This document shows positions 50,835 to 64,000 of a stretch of 64,000 bases of DNA, in pieces (position 1 is the stretch's first letter; every line of letters starts with the position of its first letter). The notes beneath the pieces are model-generated. The model saw nothing but the letters and a program-made list of their open reading frames with translations, did not search any database and was not told the DNA's origin. A program made the translations under genes and the position numbers. The stretch is from NCBI GenBank assembly GCA_013398955.1, contig VWPU01017401.1, forward strand, positions 62,001 through 126,000. The letters are read 5' to 3'. The stretch comes from Callaeas wilsoni. Taxonomy: Eukaryota > Chordata > Aves > Passeriformes > Callaeidae.

Positions 50835-51734
50835 GGGTCAGCTCACCAGAGGTCCCATTCAGGCTCCTCAGAGAGTGGTCAGATTTCCCAAAAAACTCTC
50901 TGCCCAGAGGATATTTTCTGCTCAACAGGCGCCGAGCACTTCTGAAACCCTGCCCATTTCACAAAAGTGCTTACAGTTTTTGAGGCAGCTCAAAGAGTGG
51001 CTACTCTTCCCCTTGGCTTATGGCACTGCACGTGAAAGCAGTGGGTAAGTCTGGTCTCTGGAGCTGAACTTCCCATGGAGCCACCTGCAACAAATCCCAC
51101 CCCAGAGGCACAGACTTGCTGCAGTGTCTTGGCCAGGTCAGCCTGGCCACACACACTGGCTGTGTGCAGTTCCCTTCAGCATCAGAGAGGGACTTCAGAA
51201 ACTTCAAAATCTGCTCAGAACTCTGTCCCTTACGTAATTATTTTTGTATTTTTTTTTTATTTTTCTTTTTCACAGGCAATTTTCAGAATCATTCTAGGGG
51301 AAAACCACCCCCTGTCACAGAGACTCAGCATGAAAACAGCAGTGTAGCTATTAAACTCATGTAAAGACAAGGGCTCCCCCTCTCTTTCAGCAGGACTAAT
51401 CAGCAGTCCCTTTTTCCAGCTCCTACCAGATGTTCCGGTAGTGGAAATCTCATTGCTATGTCTAAAATTTACACCTGCTTTGGCTTCTGCATCCCCTAAC
51501 AGTCTGCTGCAGGACCTTCCTGCATGGCAGCAGCATATTGCACAAGGGAAGGAGGCAAAGCCGGCTCCTGCTGCCAGGACATGGCTCTCAGTCCTCTGCT
51601 GTGTGCTGGGGCTGATGCTGTGGAGACTCAGTGGAGAAGGAAGCAGGGTGGGATTTTCACAGGTGTATTTTATTGCTGGAACTCATGAATATGTCAGGGA
51701 ATCCTAGCCCCTGAAGGACCAGAGTTAGGTGAGT

Positions 51735-52330
51735 CACACCACTGTGGAAGGGACTTCAGTCACCATCTAAGCTGTTCCCCAATCTCAAGGCAGGACACAT
51801 GAGTTATGTCAGGGACACAGCCATCCTCTGCCCTCCAGCGGCAGAGATTCTGCAGCCACTCCTGACAATCTCTTCCTGTGCTTTGCTGTCCTTACCACGA
51901 GAGCAGTTTCCCTGAAGTTTGACCTGAGTCTCCCTTGCTGCAATTTAAAGCTATTACTTTTGTCTTAGCCACTACAGACAAAAAGAACAAATCATTCCCT
52001 CCTTCCCTGCAATAGCCTTTTATCAACTTTTAAATCACTTATGTTCCTTCCTCAGTTGTCATCTTTTTTTTTTTCTTTTGGCTGAACATTGCCAGGGTCT
52101 TTCAACCTTCCTCTGTAGGTGAGGTTTTTTTAGGCTCTTGATCATTCTTGTTCTTTGCTTTTAGACCTCTCTGACAAGTTCACATTTTTCTGGACGTGTG
52201 ATACCCCAAACTGAATGCAGCATTTCAGATGAAGTGTTAGAGGGGCTGAACACAGATGAAGGATTGCATTGCAACCACTGCACCGTGCTGCTGGCTGTAG
52301 AGGCAGCACATTGTTTCTGGTCTTGCTACA
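51735..52330 (-). mobile_element. Old CR1 LINE copy
   Basis: On the plus strand the order matches reverse-complemented CR1: TGGAAGGGACTTCAGTCACC, the TCTCCCTTGCTGCAATTTAA and GCTATTACTTTTGTCTTAGCC block, TTTCAACCTTCCTCTGTAGG, GATCATTCTTGTTCTTTGCTT, TCTGGACGTGTGATACCCCA and AACTGAATGCAGCATTTCAGATGAAG. It is considerably diverged, so an older insertion than the copy at 28.8 kb. Same orientation as LSAMP; edges are approximate. Confidence 0.75.
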
Positions 52331-54400
52331 GCAAGGATCATTTCTGTCTGGACACTCTCTGAATTCCCCGATTTTCTTATGGCATATTGCTCATATTGCT
52401 ACCTGCTAATAAAGCACTTTAATAATCCCACCACCAAACTGAGCTGACAGCCAACACTCCCCTCCTTGCACAGCAGCACTCCCAGTTGGTAGGTCAGTCA
52501 GTTGACTGGAAAGTTAATCAGACAGCAGGGAAAGACTCACAAAGAAAAGGTTAAAACATAATTTGCCTCTGTTTTGCAACTCATTTGCTCTGCAATTCTG
52601 CCTTGTTTATACACAGGGTTCATTCCAAGTGGGACTTGCTTCTCCTGCAATTTGCCCTTGTCACAAGACTGTCACTGTAATGAAAACAGGGTTGAGGGTG
52701 ACTTAACCAGCTCTAATGGAGTGGCATCCTCATTACCGGTGCTGTTAAGTCTGTCTGTTAGAGAGCCACATCAGTGGAGCTCCAAAGTAACCTACAAAGG
52801 TAGATACTTCCCCAAGGGAAGATGTTTTTGAGCTTCTCCCCTGCATACATACATGCACTTGAAGTGTACTGTGTACCATGTCCAGCAGGAGAGCTTTCAC
52901 AGCTACACAGAACCCCTCCCAAGGCATGATGAGCTGCTGGCTTGCCCAGTGGAGTGCCCTGGAAGTAAATGAAAGGCAGGACTTCTGTTCTAAAGGGCAT
53001 GTCAAAGACATCAATAACCCTATTCAGCTCCTCATTCCCCTGCTCTAGGACACAGATAGAAGCATAACACTTCAGGGAAAGTTTCTGTGACAGTCTCTTG
53101 CTGAATAAGTGGTAGCACTGTTCTTGTCTCTGCACTGGTGACCCTGAGCACCAACATTTTGCTACAAGAACTGAGCTCCTCTCACTTTTAAGACACACCC
53201 TTTTGCTTGCTGCCTTGTCCCCTCTAAGAGCACATTAACCATTTCTAACAAAAAGCATTTATATAAAATTGAGGTGGGGTTGTACAGATCAGGGAGAGGA
53301 AAGATGTATCACAGTGTGTTAGAGAAATGTCAGGTTGTGATATCTTGCAGAGAGCTGTAGAGATGTTTTCACTAATTCACTTTGGCAGCCAGATTAGGTG
53401 AGTCATATTAACTCTAACCTCTAAGGCAAACAGGAGGTGGGGGGAGCAGGAACAGAGCTTTATACATCGAGTGAATTTACAAATGTTTCCGCACAGGAGC
53501 TGGCTTTGGCAGGGAACTGTTGGTTGTCACTATGCAGTTTATCAAAGTGGGGAGGGAGAAGGCTCGGACAATGCTCTTTGGTACCGATAACAATGAACAT
53601 ATTCTATTAGGTGAAAGAGGGACTGCCAGCTCCTGGCAAGCAAGCCGCTCCGTTCCCGCTAAGAGAAGACATTTGCCTTGAGCAGATTATCAAGGGATGA
53701 AATTCTGACCGTACGGCCAAAGCTTCCTCGCTGACAAGGGTTGTCTCCTGGCTGTTCTGCCTGGTTCAGTACAGCCCTTTCCCAGTGAGGATCCTTTCAG
53801 GTTTCCCTAGGCAGATGACTTCTCACTCAGTGCAGCTCTTCTCATCCCAAACCATCCCCTTGCATGACTTCAGGCAACCTGCTTCCCTGCAGGTTTTTTG
53901 CCTTTCACATGTTCATAGTTAGCTTGGTTTGTTGCTACAGCCCCATTAAACACCATCTTGCCAAGCTGTAGCTCCTTAACTCTGTCCCAGTAAATCAGAA
54001 AGAGGAGCTTTCTGCTCTGGAGGCTGGAGATAGAGAGAGCATGAGCCTGGGAGGCTTGACAATCAAACCAAGAGGGAATGACCCCGAGCAGAGCGAGCCA
54101 GGCGGCTGCTGCTGCTTGTAGCTGGCAGAGTCTTTTTGCAGAGGGATCTGCGGCAGCAGCTTTGATGTGTGCAGGAGGAAGGCTTTGAAGGCCTGCTTGC
54201 CTCAGCCAGATTTCCTATCCCCTGGCTTCCTAATTGGACCCAGAAAATAATGAACCTGAACAGCAAATCTGCTTGGCTATGCTAGCCTGCTGGCAAGCAG
54301 CCCTCCTTTCCCCCTACCCTCTGGAAATAGCCTTGTACAACCCCATTGGCTCTGCATATTGTCCTTGTTGGTGTGCACACCTGCCTGTGCGCTCATACAG

Positions 54401-54460
54401 ATATGATATATATATATATTATATTCTGTATTTTATATACATGTATTTTATTTGTTTTTA
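54401..54460. repeat. TA-rich microsatellite
   Basis: ATATGATATATATATATATT followed by a degenerate TATTTTATATACATG stretch. Confidence 0.8.
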
Positions 54461-57400
54461 CATCTATAAATCCACCTGTGTGTGCAGAAACATGGACTGA
54501 CGTTCCCCAGGCATTTATGGGCCCTTCTCACCTCTGCCCGAATGGCCCCTTGCACTGCCACACACCATCACCCTTTCCTCAAAGGCTAAATGCTTCCTTT
54601 CTACAAATGACACACACCCAGACAAAATCCCACTTGTACTGTGTGCAGACAGCTCTTTCACGTAGTCAGGGCCAGCAACACATTCAGCCACGTGCTCTAC
54701 CAGAGAGGCCTTTCCTTTCATGCCCTAGTTTCTTCTATCTCCAAAGGGGGAAGCTGATCTCCAGAGGTGGCAGCCACATTTTGTTTCATCTCCTCTCCTG
54801 TCCGTGCATCCAACACTGGGCTTCTTCTTATGCAGAGATTACTATAGTTATTTTTTTTTTTTTTTAACACTGCTGTGGTCTTAAATTAAACTGAAATTCA
54901 GATCTGCTGAAAGTATCTGTTTGCATTTTGCATGTGGAGAAAGAGATCAGCCACCCTGCTCCTGTGTTTGTTTTCCCTCCAAGCGTCTTTGTAGTTGTGA
55001 AGAGAGAGGAGCAGAATGGGTTATGCATCTTTGTTGGGCCTAAAACAAGATGCAAGGAGATAAAAAAGACTGGAAATCAATGGATGCCATTTGAAGTTTT
55101 TTGTGTGTAGCAACTTCTATTGCTGAACTGCAGGTTTTGTTGTCTCTGCACTCTCCATTTAGTGTTTGAGGTTTTGCTCACCTAACTTTCCTCCTTCCCT
55201 CTGCACCTTCTATTCCCTAGGAACAGGCTTCTGAAAGACAAAAATAGCTAAGGGAGCCTTTGACATGATTTTTTTGTTTTACCTCCAGCTGAGTTGGTTT
55301 TTTTTTTTTTAATTCAAACTTTGAAGTTTTCGTTTATCAGTCTCTGTCTCCTCAGCCATCACAGATTCCAATGAGCTTGGCATTTTTTCCCATCCCTTAG
55401 TTGAAGAGGCTTGTTTTTAGCAAAGAGATCAGTAGAGAGAAGCAGATGGTGGGTAAGCAAAGGGACAGCTAGTGCTACAATGCTACAGTGAGGAAGGCAG
55501 GCAGAAAACCTAGAGTAGCATGAGAAGTGGTGAAAACTGAGAAAGCTTGAGAGAAGACAAAAATAGGTGGAGAAAAAACAGAGGGAGAATAAAGAGAGGG
55601 ACAGTGCCTGGGAGAGAGAAATGCGAAAAAAAAGTGAGATTCTTCAGTGACTGAGAAAAAGAGAAAATGGTAGTCAGCTACTGCCAAAGAGAAACGCACT
55701 GAGACAGAGGGAGGTGAGACAGTGGCAGACAGAGAGACGTACAGCTGGGAGAGAGGCACAGCCATCCCTTGTGTAAAGGGAGCCATGAAATAACAACTGC
55801 CAGAGGGACAGGAACAGAGGGGTCACATGTAGTAAGGCAGTAATTACTCTGTTTAAGCAGCAAGGCACAGCAGGGTATTTATTGTTTAAGCTGGCCTCAT
55901 GCCTCCCATGCCCTCAGGTCTGTAGCTATTACACATAAACCAAAAAACTAGTGCAGTGCCAGGGAGGGCTCTGGCCTGGCTCTGGCTTCATGAATGAGAA
56001 TGAGTCAGACCAGGAGGAAACACTCTGGCATGGTTTCCCCTGGCGTTCACCAGGACTTTGCTCATGAGCAATCACATTTGCACCTTACGAGCAAAACTGC
56101 CTGCCCTGCCTCCTAAGCCAAGGACAGCACTCAAGGAGCTCCCTGGCTGGGGGAACACGAGCATCTGCTGGCATGACCAGGGTTAAGACAGCCCATGATT
56201 TTCATGGGCTCTTTCTTCTCAAACTCCATGTATCCAGCATGCAAACAAAACCCTCCAGGTTGAGAGCAGCTTCCCCAGACTGAACAATGTCTCTGTGCTC
56301 TCTCTCTTGGGACAGCACTGACCAAACCACTTGGGATGACTTGCCCATCGCTGACGGCTCTGCCCAGGAGCTGGAAGCCAAAACCTGACAGCTCAGATGC
56401 AGTTTGCATCCCGGCTGTGGGAGCATGTCAGCAGGGGTCATCTGCCTGAGGCAGCCTCAGCAGATCGGCTGTATCTCTGAATTTCCACCCTCTCTTTTCC
56501 ATAAACGACCACTAACGTTCATCACACTCTCTCACACACAGCCCCGAGTCTGGGCACGGAGCAGGTGTGCAATATACTACTTCATCTCAGCAGCTGATTA
56601 GATTTTCCATTCGAAATCCACATGTGAACACCAGAAAGAAAGGGAACCATCCCCTGAAAAAAAGTCCAGACTCACTTCAGGTCAAAGCTTTCTGTTTGAC
56701 CAGTGGTTTTCTTCTTCTCTTTGCTGAACCAGAAGAGAGAATTAATGTTCTGCCTCAGCTTGAGATATAATTTAAATCTGATGATTTCATGTTGAAGAAG
56801 ATAACTTTTTTTTTTTTCCAAATTACCTACTGAATTTAGCCCAAATTTGTTAACACTTTTTTAATGAACCCAAACAGCATTTTTTAGATAGATTAATTGC
56901 TCTTGAACAGAACTTGGCTGTGATGCCAATGTATAAAGTAAATTATGAACTATGAGGTAAATTAAGTCATGTAATGTCACAACTACAATATTATACTCCC
57001 TAAGTGTTGCATTCTGCAATGCAAGTTGTCATGACTATGCTACCAAACACCAAGCCTTAATTTTACTGCCAAGAAAATGACATATAAACATGAACAAACC
57101 AATAGTTGCACCGTTTCTGCATCACAAAATTTCTGCCTGCTGCCTTTTGAAGGGTACTTTAAAACAACATGAGGTAGGAGTCATCATCAGCTAGATGAAT
57201 CAATGAGATGTCACCACATCTCTGAGAGCCTTAGGAAGGCAGGAGCTGGTAACTCATCAGGGATGTGAGGACAGTGCTGGAGCAGCTAATGAAATGGAGG
57301 TTGAAAACAGAAGGTCAGATAAAGAATCACAGCTCAGGGGCAGGAGTTGTTCAATGTGCACATGTGGATGGCAGCACACCAATCTCACTCCCAGCAGTGT

Positions 57401-60400
57401 GGTCAGCACTGAGCGGTCCTGTGCCCTCTTCCTCCACCACCTACAAGAAGAGGATGGGCCAGCAGTTGCCCCTGGCAAGAGGAACATCAGGGTGTGTTTC
57501 TGGGAGTGTGGGTGTGTAATCAATAGGTCTTTGCTTTTCACTGTGCCAAGCACAAGATGGTAAAGCCGAGAGCTCATGCAGGGGGCTGAGTTTTCTTGCA
57601 TGTCATGGACACTTATGAAAGGCGTAAAATACAACAGCAAACAGGCAACTCTTACCGTCTCTAGTGACTCTGTCAGATGGTTTCCTTTCATTTGGCCTCA
57701 TGTACTCATTTTCCTACAAGTTTTCTTATTTTGGACAACGCACTTGTGCTATCATTGTTGTACAGTTTGAAGACAAGTTCCTCCTCACAAACACAAGACC
57801 AAAGAAAAGACTGGCAGCAAGAAGTCCCTTCTGGGTCAAGAAGTCTGACTGAACTGTGTAATTTCTGTCCTGTCAGTGAAGAGCAGGGATGGACTACAAT
57901 GCAGTCCCTAGTTTAATTCCACAAATCATTATGTCAGCCCAGCCCCAGACTTTAGGGAAACTTCGTGCGACGGCACTCACTGGTACCAACAGTGCCAGTT
58001 TCTCAATCTAGGAACTACAGGGTTGGTCTGTGTTCATTGGCATCTTTAAAAATCCTTGTTATGTTCTTTACAAAGTCTCTTGTGTCTTATGTAGCACAAG
58101 ACATGCTCAATATACTATTGTGCAAGAATCAAGTGGCTTGCTTTCGTAGGCATCCACCAGAATGTTTCCCTATTTTTAAATATAAGGTGTTTGTTCCCTT
58201 CTGTCCTATGCCCACTCATACTTCTTGGGATGAGAGTGTAAGGATGAACCCAGAACTTCAAGTTAACTTAAAAATTTTTTAAAAATTTGATGATCCCCTC
58301 CTCCTCAATGATTCAACTTAGCCCATAGAATTCCATTTTTATATGTTCGAGACTTGGAAGAAGGCTTGAGAAATTACAAATTGGCACAAATTTACTTGAA
58401 ATGGGGAAGAGCATTAACTCAGAGGCTTGGGCATTGCTGTGGCTCTTTCTCTGCAAGCTGGAGCCAAACATTTCATGACCAGATAACACAGCCCCTGAAT
58501 CTCCTGTCCTTTTGCAAGATGGCAATTCCTGTAGTTCATCCCTGTTTTCAGTGAGGCTACTCTGAACACCGAGTTCACAAATAAAACCTAAAGATCGGGA
58601 TTTCTGTATCAGCCTGGATCTAGCCACTGATCTTTTAAACTGCTGTAGTTTTCAACTGAGGAAATGAGGTCAAAGAGTTAAGCCACCCCTTAGCAAGATT
58701 TACCCTTTCAAAAACACGCCAGAGCGTTGTGATGCCTGATGCCAATATTTGTATAGGTGGATTAGCTTCTTGAAAAACCGTTTTGTTTGCTTTTCTGTTG
58801 ACCCCTCTCCTTGCTGCAATGTTTCTCAATTAGATCTAGTGCAGTAATTTCCTGACACCATCCCCCATATCTGCTCCTGGTGGAAGAAGAAACGGTAATA
58901 CTTTGTGGAGAGCACAACAAGGGATCAGGGGATGAGACTAACTAGATGAATTCAGGACTGAGCAGGCATCAAGTATTGCTAGGTATCGAGGTGAGAATCA
59001 CAGAGGTTTGAGGCAGGGTGAGGTGTGCTGGGAAGAGATTGCTTGAGCTCACATGCTGCAGAGACCTTTGATCAATTGGGCTGGCTCCTGTGATATTACC
59101 ATCTGAGGTGTCTGCTGTGGATTCATAGTGGTAGCAGTCCAGATAAATGATTGCTTCAGTCCAGGATATTTAATTCTTATGCATTTAGCCACTCCCTTGG
59201 TTCCAAAGAATAAAGAGTCTCTCTCAAACTTGCAAGGCACTGGCTGTGAAGAAGGAAGGCATTTGCTCAGTGCCTAATATTCATCTTGTACAGTCCTACA
59301 GGGGAGGCAAGCAGAGAGGAAATACAGACCCTGATTTTGAGGTCTTGTAGCTCCCTGATGTAGTAGCTGCATTGCTAGTGCAGCTGTTGGCCATCAGCAC
59401 ACTTGAAAATCATGGCTGTGAAGCAGGGTTTCTCTCCCAGGGAAATGGGAAAAAGAAAGGGGTCACCAGAAAGGGAGAAGGCAGAAAACTGTAAGTAGAA
59501 GAAACAGTATCAAAACAACTCCTTTCTGACTTCTTACAGTTTACCCCGTAAGTTTAGGAAGGGGTCTGAAGACAAACCTAAAAGATATTTCATTGCCTTC
59601 ATCCCGACTCCTTAATACTTGTTCTGATGATTACATAAATTTCCAACAACTCTAACAGTGCTGGCATGAGAAGACCATGGCCAATCATGTCATTCAAAAT
59701 GTGTCTCACTGGGTTTCACCTCTCTGAATACTCCTATTACCATCATGGACAGGAATCCATTTATTTCTCTTCTCTCGACTCCCCAAATGCATTTGATTCC
59801 TGTGGGAAAAGAAACGCGTTGCTCCAACAGAAGCCCAAGTCAGCCAAAAGACCTGAGAAAGCATGAAAAACCATCCATTTTATGTTGAGGACTCTCTGGC
59901 TCCTTTCCGCCAAGCTCCTGGAGAGGCAGGGGTCTCATTAGAGCGCCTTTGCAACTGCACACCTGTGAGACTTTCACTGGAACTGAAACAGCAGTTGCTC
60001 TAATTAAACAGCACAGAGCAGGCCACCTTAATCACTGGCATGATTTCATCTTCCTTGAGGAGAGAGGGGAAGAGACATCAAAACTGGTAAGAGAGAGGGA
60101 AGAAGGTGAAATGTACTGAATCCCTGGTTCCTCAATTTAAAGCACTAAGGGATGTCTCTCATCTCTGTAAAGATTAATGTGAGCTTCTGATAGCATGTTT
60201 TATTAAATGGTTATATAATAATTGATATTTGAAAGCAGGGTTTTCAAAAGCCACTAAATGCTTCAACAGGACAAGACCCATTGGCTTTCAATGGCATTTG
60301 TGCCTGTAAATCACTCAGGTGCATTGGAAAACTTCACCTCTACCCTCTTATTCAAATCAGTGCCTCATTTACTCCATGAGTGTGACCTTGCCAGTCTGTG

Positions 60401-63400
60401 TGGCGGAAACCAGGGGCAGGGGTGAAAACCATAAGCCCTCTAAGGAGAAGGTCCATGTTTCCTCAACCTTGGGTGGAAGCAGGAGGTGCCAGCCTGAGCG
60501 AGAAATCCATCAGCTGAGGAGCAAGCACCCAGACACCAAGGACACCTAGGAAATAAAGCATGATAATTCCTGTCCTGATTCTCCCAAAGCCTGTAACGGG
60601 GAGGCACATCTGTCCCTGAGACAAGGCACACAAGCAGGCCAGGTAGAAATTCTGCTGCCAAGCTAGAGAGCCAGTGGGCCAAAGCTTAATAGGAAAACAG
60701 CAGTGATTTGTCTCCACCACTATTTATGTTTCAAGCACATGACAGGTTGTCAGTGGAAGTGAGTGCTGCGAAATTTACTGCTTCTCAAATCCCCGCCACA
60801 GTTGCATACTTGACAAGTCTCTTCACTTGAAGGGCCAGGTGTTGGGCTGGACTTTCCTCCCCTGTGCTCTCCTTCAATGAAAAATACAAACAGCTTTCTT
60901 TACACCACAAACTGATCCCCCTGGGGGCTATGATATCAGGGTGTGAGTTTAGAGAAGAGGGATGTTCCCGGCATATTCATTTTTAACCCTGATACACGCT
61001 GGTCTTGTTCTGGGCCACTTGACTGCAGATGTGGGTCTGACAGGACACACACATGACTGACATGAACAAGTAACAGCTTGGTTACCGAACTGGGCATTTA
61101 GAGGCAGAGAACATGAGAGCCTGGTGAGCATGAGTGAGTGCCAGCTGGGTGTGTGGGCGAGAGCTGCTGAGCATCGTAAGGAAAGCAGTGCCAAAGACTG
61201 TGGGGATGCAAGAGGAAATTCAGGTGGGTGAAAGGGTGCCTGGGGATTAGACTCTGCACATATGTGTGCATGTGTACGAGTGGTGGAAAAAACACATGGA
61301 ATAATGGGTCTGGGACTGGAAGCACGACGGAGCATTAAGGTGAGGATATGCAGGGAGGGAGGCTGGCAGGCGTGGAAGAGGGTGAGAGGATGAGCACAGG
61401 GTGTGTCTGTGGTCTTGCATGTGGAGGACTGAAGTACAGAGTATCATTTGCCTCCCAAGCGTTGCATGGTGCCTGCATCTATGCAGCCTCATGCACATCT
61501 GCGACACAACACATTTGGCAGGTGGGAGAAGACCCCTCATTAATGGCTGAAAATCTGCAACACCTGGTTTCAAACTCTTCTGGGAAGCAGAAGGGGAGTG
61601 AGATTGCCATTTGATGATGGGGGCCATAAGAAACCCAAACCTTCCCTTTTTTCTCCCTAACTTGTCCTCACTGCACTACAGAATCCTTGCTGAAGGGCTC
61701 TGGTCTTAGTTGCAGGGAAGCTGCTCCCTGCTTTATGCAGCTGTGCTGCTGGACAGCACCCCATCTTCTCAAATGCTCTGACTCCTTTTGGCTGCAGACA
61801 TCGAGACAAAGCTGTCAGGAATATGGTGTTGTGAAAGACAGCCAAATGTGACAGGGCATATCCTCCTACCCCACCACTCCCTTCATTTCTTCTACATGCA
61901 ATGGAGCTCCCTGCTTTCTCCCACACATATCTCGTGCACAAGGTCCTTTCATTTGGTTCCCTCATGTGCACTCAGTAAATTACACCTGTGCATGAACACA
62001 TACCCCTGCAGAGAGTATCATGCAGAAACAGGACATATCCTCTTTTTTCCTGTCACAGGGGTGCAGGACCATTGCAGTTCTCCACCAGCCCTTTAGGAAT
62101 CTGTTCCACTTCCTTTTCCAGTGGTGTAGGCCAGAGACCCTTGTTCTGCAATTGTGCCTCACAGTTTATATGATTAAATGTAGCATGTGCAGCTATATTA
62201 GCTGGGCTATTAGTGACAAGTGCTATCAATCCTCATACTTCAGCGAATAAACTGATCACCAGCTGGGGACAGAAATCTCCCCTTGTCTCTCATTACCATA
62301 ACATACAAACTACTTTATGTGGGTTTCAGAGGGAGGGAAACAAAGAGAGGTGGAGTTAGAAGCTGACAAATAGTTTGGGGTATCTTCTATTCTTTCTTTG
62401 GTTCTCTGCTTTTCAAAGAACAGAACAGACTTTTTTTTTTATGGGTGGCTCCTCCAAGGCTGCTCTAAGTTTTACTGGGGGCAGGCGAAAAACACAACAA
62501 TTGTACCCTCCCACCTGGCCTCCAAGGACTAAGAATTCATCCACAGTGATCATCTATGCCTCTTGGGCTGAGGCCCTCTGACACTTTTACTGGATAATAG
62601 CATTTCTTAATAACCAGTATTTCAATCAAATTCCTTTCCATCACCTCTCCAGCACCAATACTCTGTCTGAGTACTTTGTGCAGGCTAGGACTCAGTAGGG
62701 AAAAAGAAAATCCTGCAACTTTGACCATAAGGCATTGAAATAATATTAAAAACCAGATTTTCAACACCCTCTCTTTAAACACTTATTTCTCAACTGCTCT
62801 CAAAACTGCTGTCCTTGTATTTCTAAGTCCAGCATTCCAAAAGGGATGCTGGGTTTGATTAAAACAACTTCCTGACTTGTAGGTTATGTCAATATCCTGG
62901 TGGGATTTTATGCCACTAATCTCAGCAGTCTGCAGTTGCAGAATCGTTGAAGGAGGGGAGGAATGTTAACTATATTAAAATGGCTAATTCACCTGCAGAC
63001 TGTATTTTCTCACTACTTCAGGAGTAGAAGGTCTTGAGATAATTTGCAGGCAGTATGAGCTTGCCTATACAGGAGGATGCAAGGAAGGAGAGGGGAGAAG
63101 AGGAAAAAAGAGGAATGGAGATCAGGGGAAGAACAGTTAAGACAACAAATAATTTAAAATTAGCATAGAGAAGATAGTTTGTGAGAGCCAGGTCTTCAGA
63201 AGAAGGACAGAAAAGGAAATAAATAATGAAAGAGACACAGAGCATGAGACAGAGATGAAAGTTTGATTAAAAAGAAGCGAGGGGATGCAGAGGGCTAGGG
63301 CAAACAAGCAGAGCTCTGAGCAAGGTGAATTGCCATGGGAAAGCAGCAGGGAATGCAGTAAGTGTTGGCTGGGAATACAACATACAAGGGGTAACTGAGG

Positions 63401-64000
63401 CCAGAGTCTTCCAGATGTATTACTGTTATATTGATCTGCGGTAAACAACTTCACTGCTCACAGGCAATTCACGGCTGTTGGCAGTCTCGCTGAGGGCCTC
63501 GGACACTTACATGCTGTGTATACATGCACGGGCATACAAGGAGAAAAAAGGTAGGTTCCCATGACCTTTGGTAGTGAGGGCTTGGGATGGAGTGGGAATG
63601 TTTGGTGCTGGCTCCTCCTCCTTACTTTCTCCCTGCTTCATCTCATTAAAAGGAGATGAAATACACCCCATGAACAGCCATCCCATTTCTAGACAAACAA
63701 GTGCTCTTATTGCTACCTTCTCAAATACCGAGAGCTCCTCTGAAAAGTCTGCAATTCATGGAGCAAAAAGACAAAGAAGCCATAGTTCTACCCTCCCACC
63801 CCCTCCACAATTCCAGCACTGCAGGAGACCTAGAAGATCATCTCCAGCACTTTCCATGTAGCCCTGGAAGAGCCCCTATGAATTTATTTTCCTCTTCACC
63901 CCCTAGGCTCTTGCTATGAACACACCGTGGTTTGCGTGGAGGCCACTCTTGTTGCCAAGAGGCTCAGGGAGGAAAGAAACAGAGAATCTCTCCAGTCACT

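Larger units (their letters stand above)
13825..64000 (-). other. LSAMP: LSAMP gene, 3' part (exons for Ig2 to GPI signal, plus 3'UTR)
   Basis: This is the span of the recognisable part of LSAMP on the minus strand. Four coding exons of 135, 121, 149 and 98 bp join in frame to give 167 codons plus the stop, covering half of Ig2, all of Ig3 and the GPI-anchor signal. The protein matches what I know of LSAMP rather than its paralogues NTM, OPCML and NEGR1: the Ig2 stretch [17 protein letters not shown], the Ig3 start [12 protein letters not shown], and [13 protein letters not shown] followed by [20 protein letters not shown] are LSAMP signatures. LSAMP is a neuronal surface adhesion protein acting in homophilic and heterophilic IgLON contacts. 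The promoter, signal peptide, Ig1 and the first half of Ig2 are not in the window. The left limit depends on the inferred polyadenylation site. Confidence 0.93.
49774..64000 (-). other. LSAMP upstream intron, 3' part (at least 14,227 bp)
   Basis: Intron sequence upstream of the Ig2 exon, running off the right edge. Scanning for the exon expected next (start of Ig2, with its NVTLVC-type first cysteine and ITW core) found nothing, so that exon is probably beyond 64000. The interval contains one CR1 copy, a poly-A at 50818-50834, a TA-rich repeat near 54401-54460 and a poly-T near 54850-54866. The purine-rich stretch at about 55430-55770 and the AT-rich stretch at 56790-57110 carry no gene I can recognise. 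Confidence 0.85.

Noticed and set aside
1..64000. CRISPR arrays, tRNA or rRNA genes, prokaryotic operons
   Set aside because: No regular spaced direct repeats, no tRNA cloverleaf and no rRNA-like block seen. The window is vertebrate intron and intergenic DNA.

Overview
This window looks like nuclear DNA from a bird. Two things point there. First, it contains CR1 LINE copies of the avian type, including a copy with the characteristic CR1 3' end. Second, the only protein-coding gene I can recognise is an intron-rich vertebrate gene. The species cannot be fixed from the sequence alone.

The gene is LSAMP (limbic system-associated membrane protein, an IgLON family GPI-anchored cell adhesion protein), on the minus strand. 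Four coding exons are visible: 49639-49773 (second half of Ig domain 2), 45722-45842 (first half of Ig3), 44641-44789 (second half of Ig3) and 21203-21300 (GPI-anchor signal and stop). All splice sites are GT/AG, the phases fit at every junction, and together the exons encode the C-terminal half of the protein. The signal peptide, Ig1 and the first half of Ig2 were not found in the 14.2 kb upstream (49774-64000), so they should lie beyond the right edge.

Layout, left to right: 1 to about 13824 is intergenic DNA downstream of LSAMP, with two CR1 fragments. About 13825-21202 is read as a very long LSAMP 3'UTR ending at an AATAAA (13842-13847). 21203-21300 is the terminal coding exon. 21301-44640 is a 23.3 kb last intron with a GC-rich 39-bp minisatellite block (24.2-25.1 kb), a strong CTCF-like site, a CpG island (28.14-28.63 kb) and a long CR1 3' end. 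44641-49773 holds the three Ig exons. 49774-64000 is the upstream intron with another CR1 copy.

Most open reading frames in the window are chance frames in non-coding DNA. The longest (up to 377 codons) arise because the minisatellite unit is 39 bp, a multiple of three, and stop-poor. No RNA genes, CRISPR arrays or prokaryotic features were seen. I found no clear new biological system. The best leads are the CTCF-like site and CpG island in the last intron, a possible truncated soluble LSAMP isoform by intron retention or intronic polyadenylation, and structure-prone tracts in the 3'UTR.
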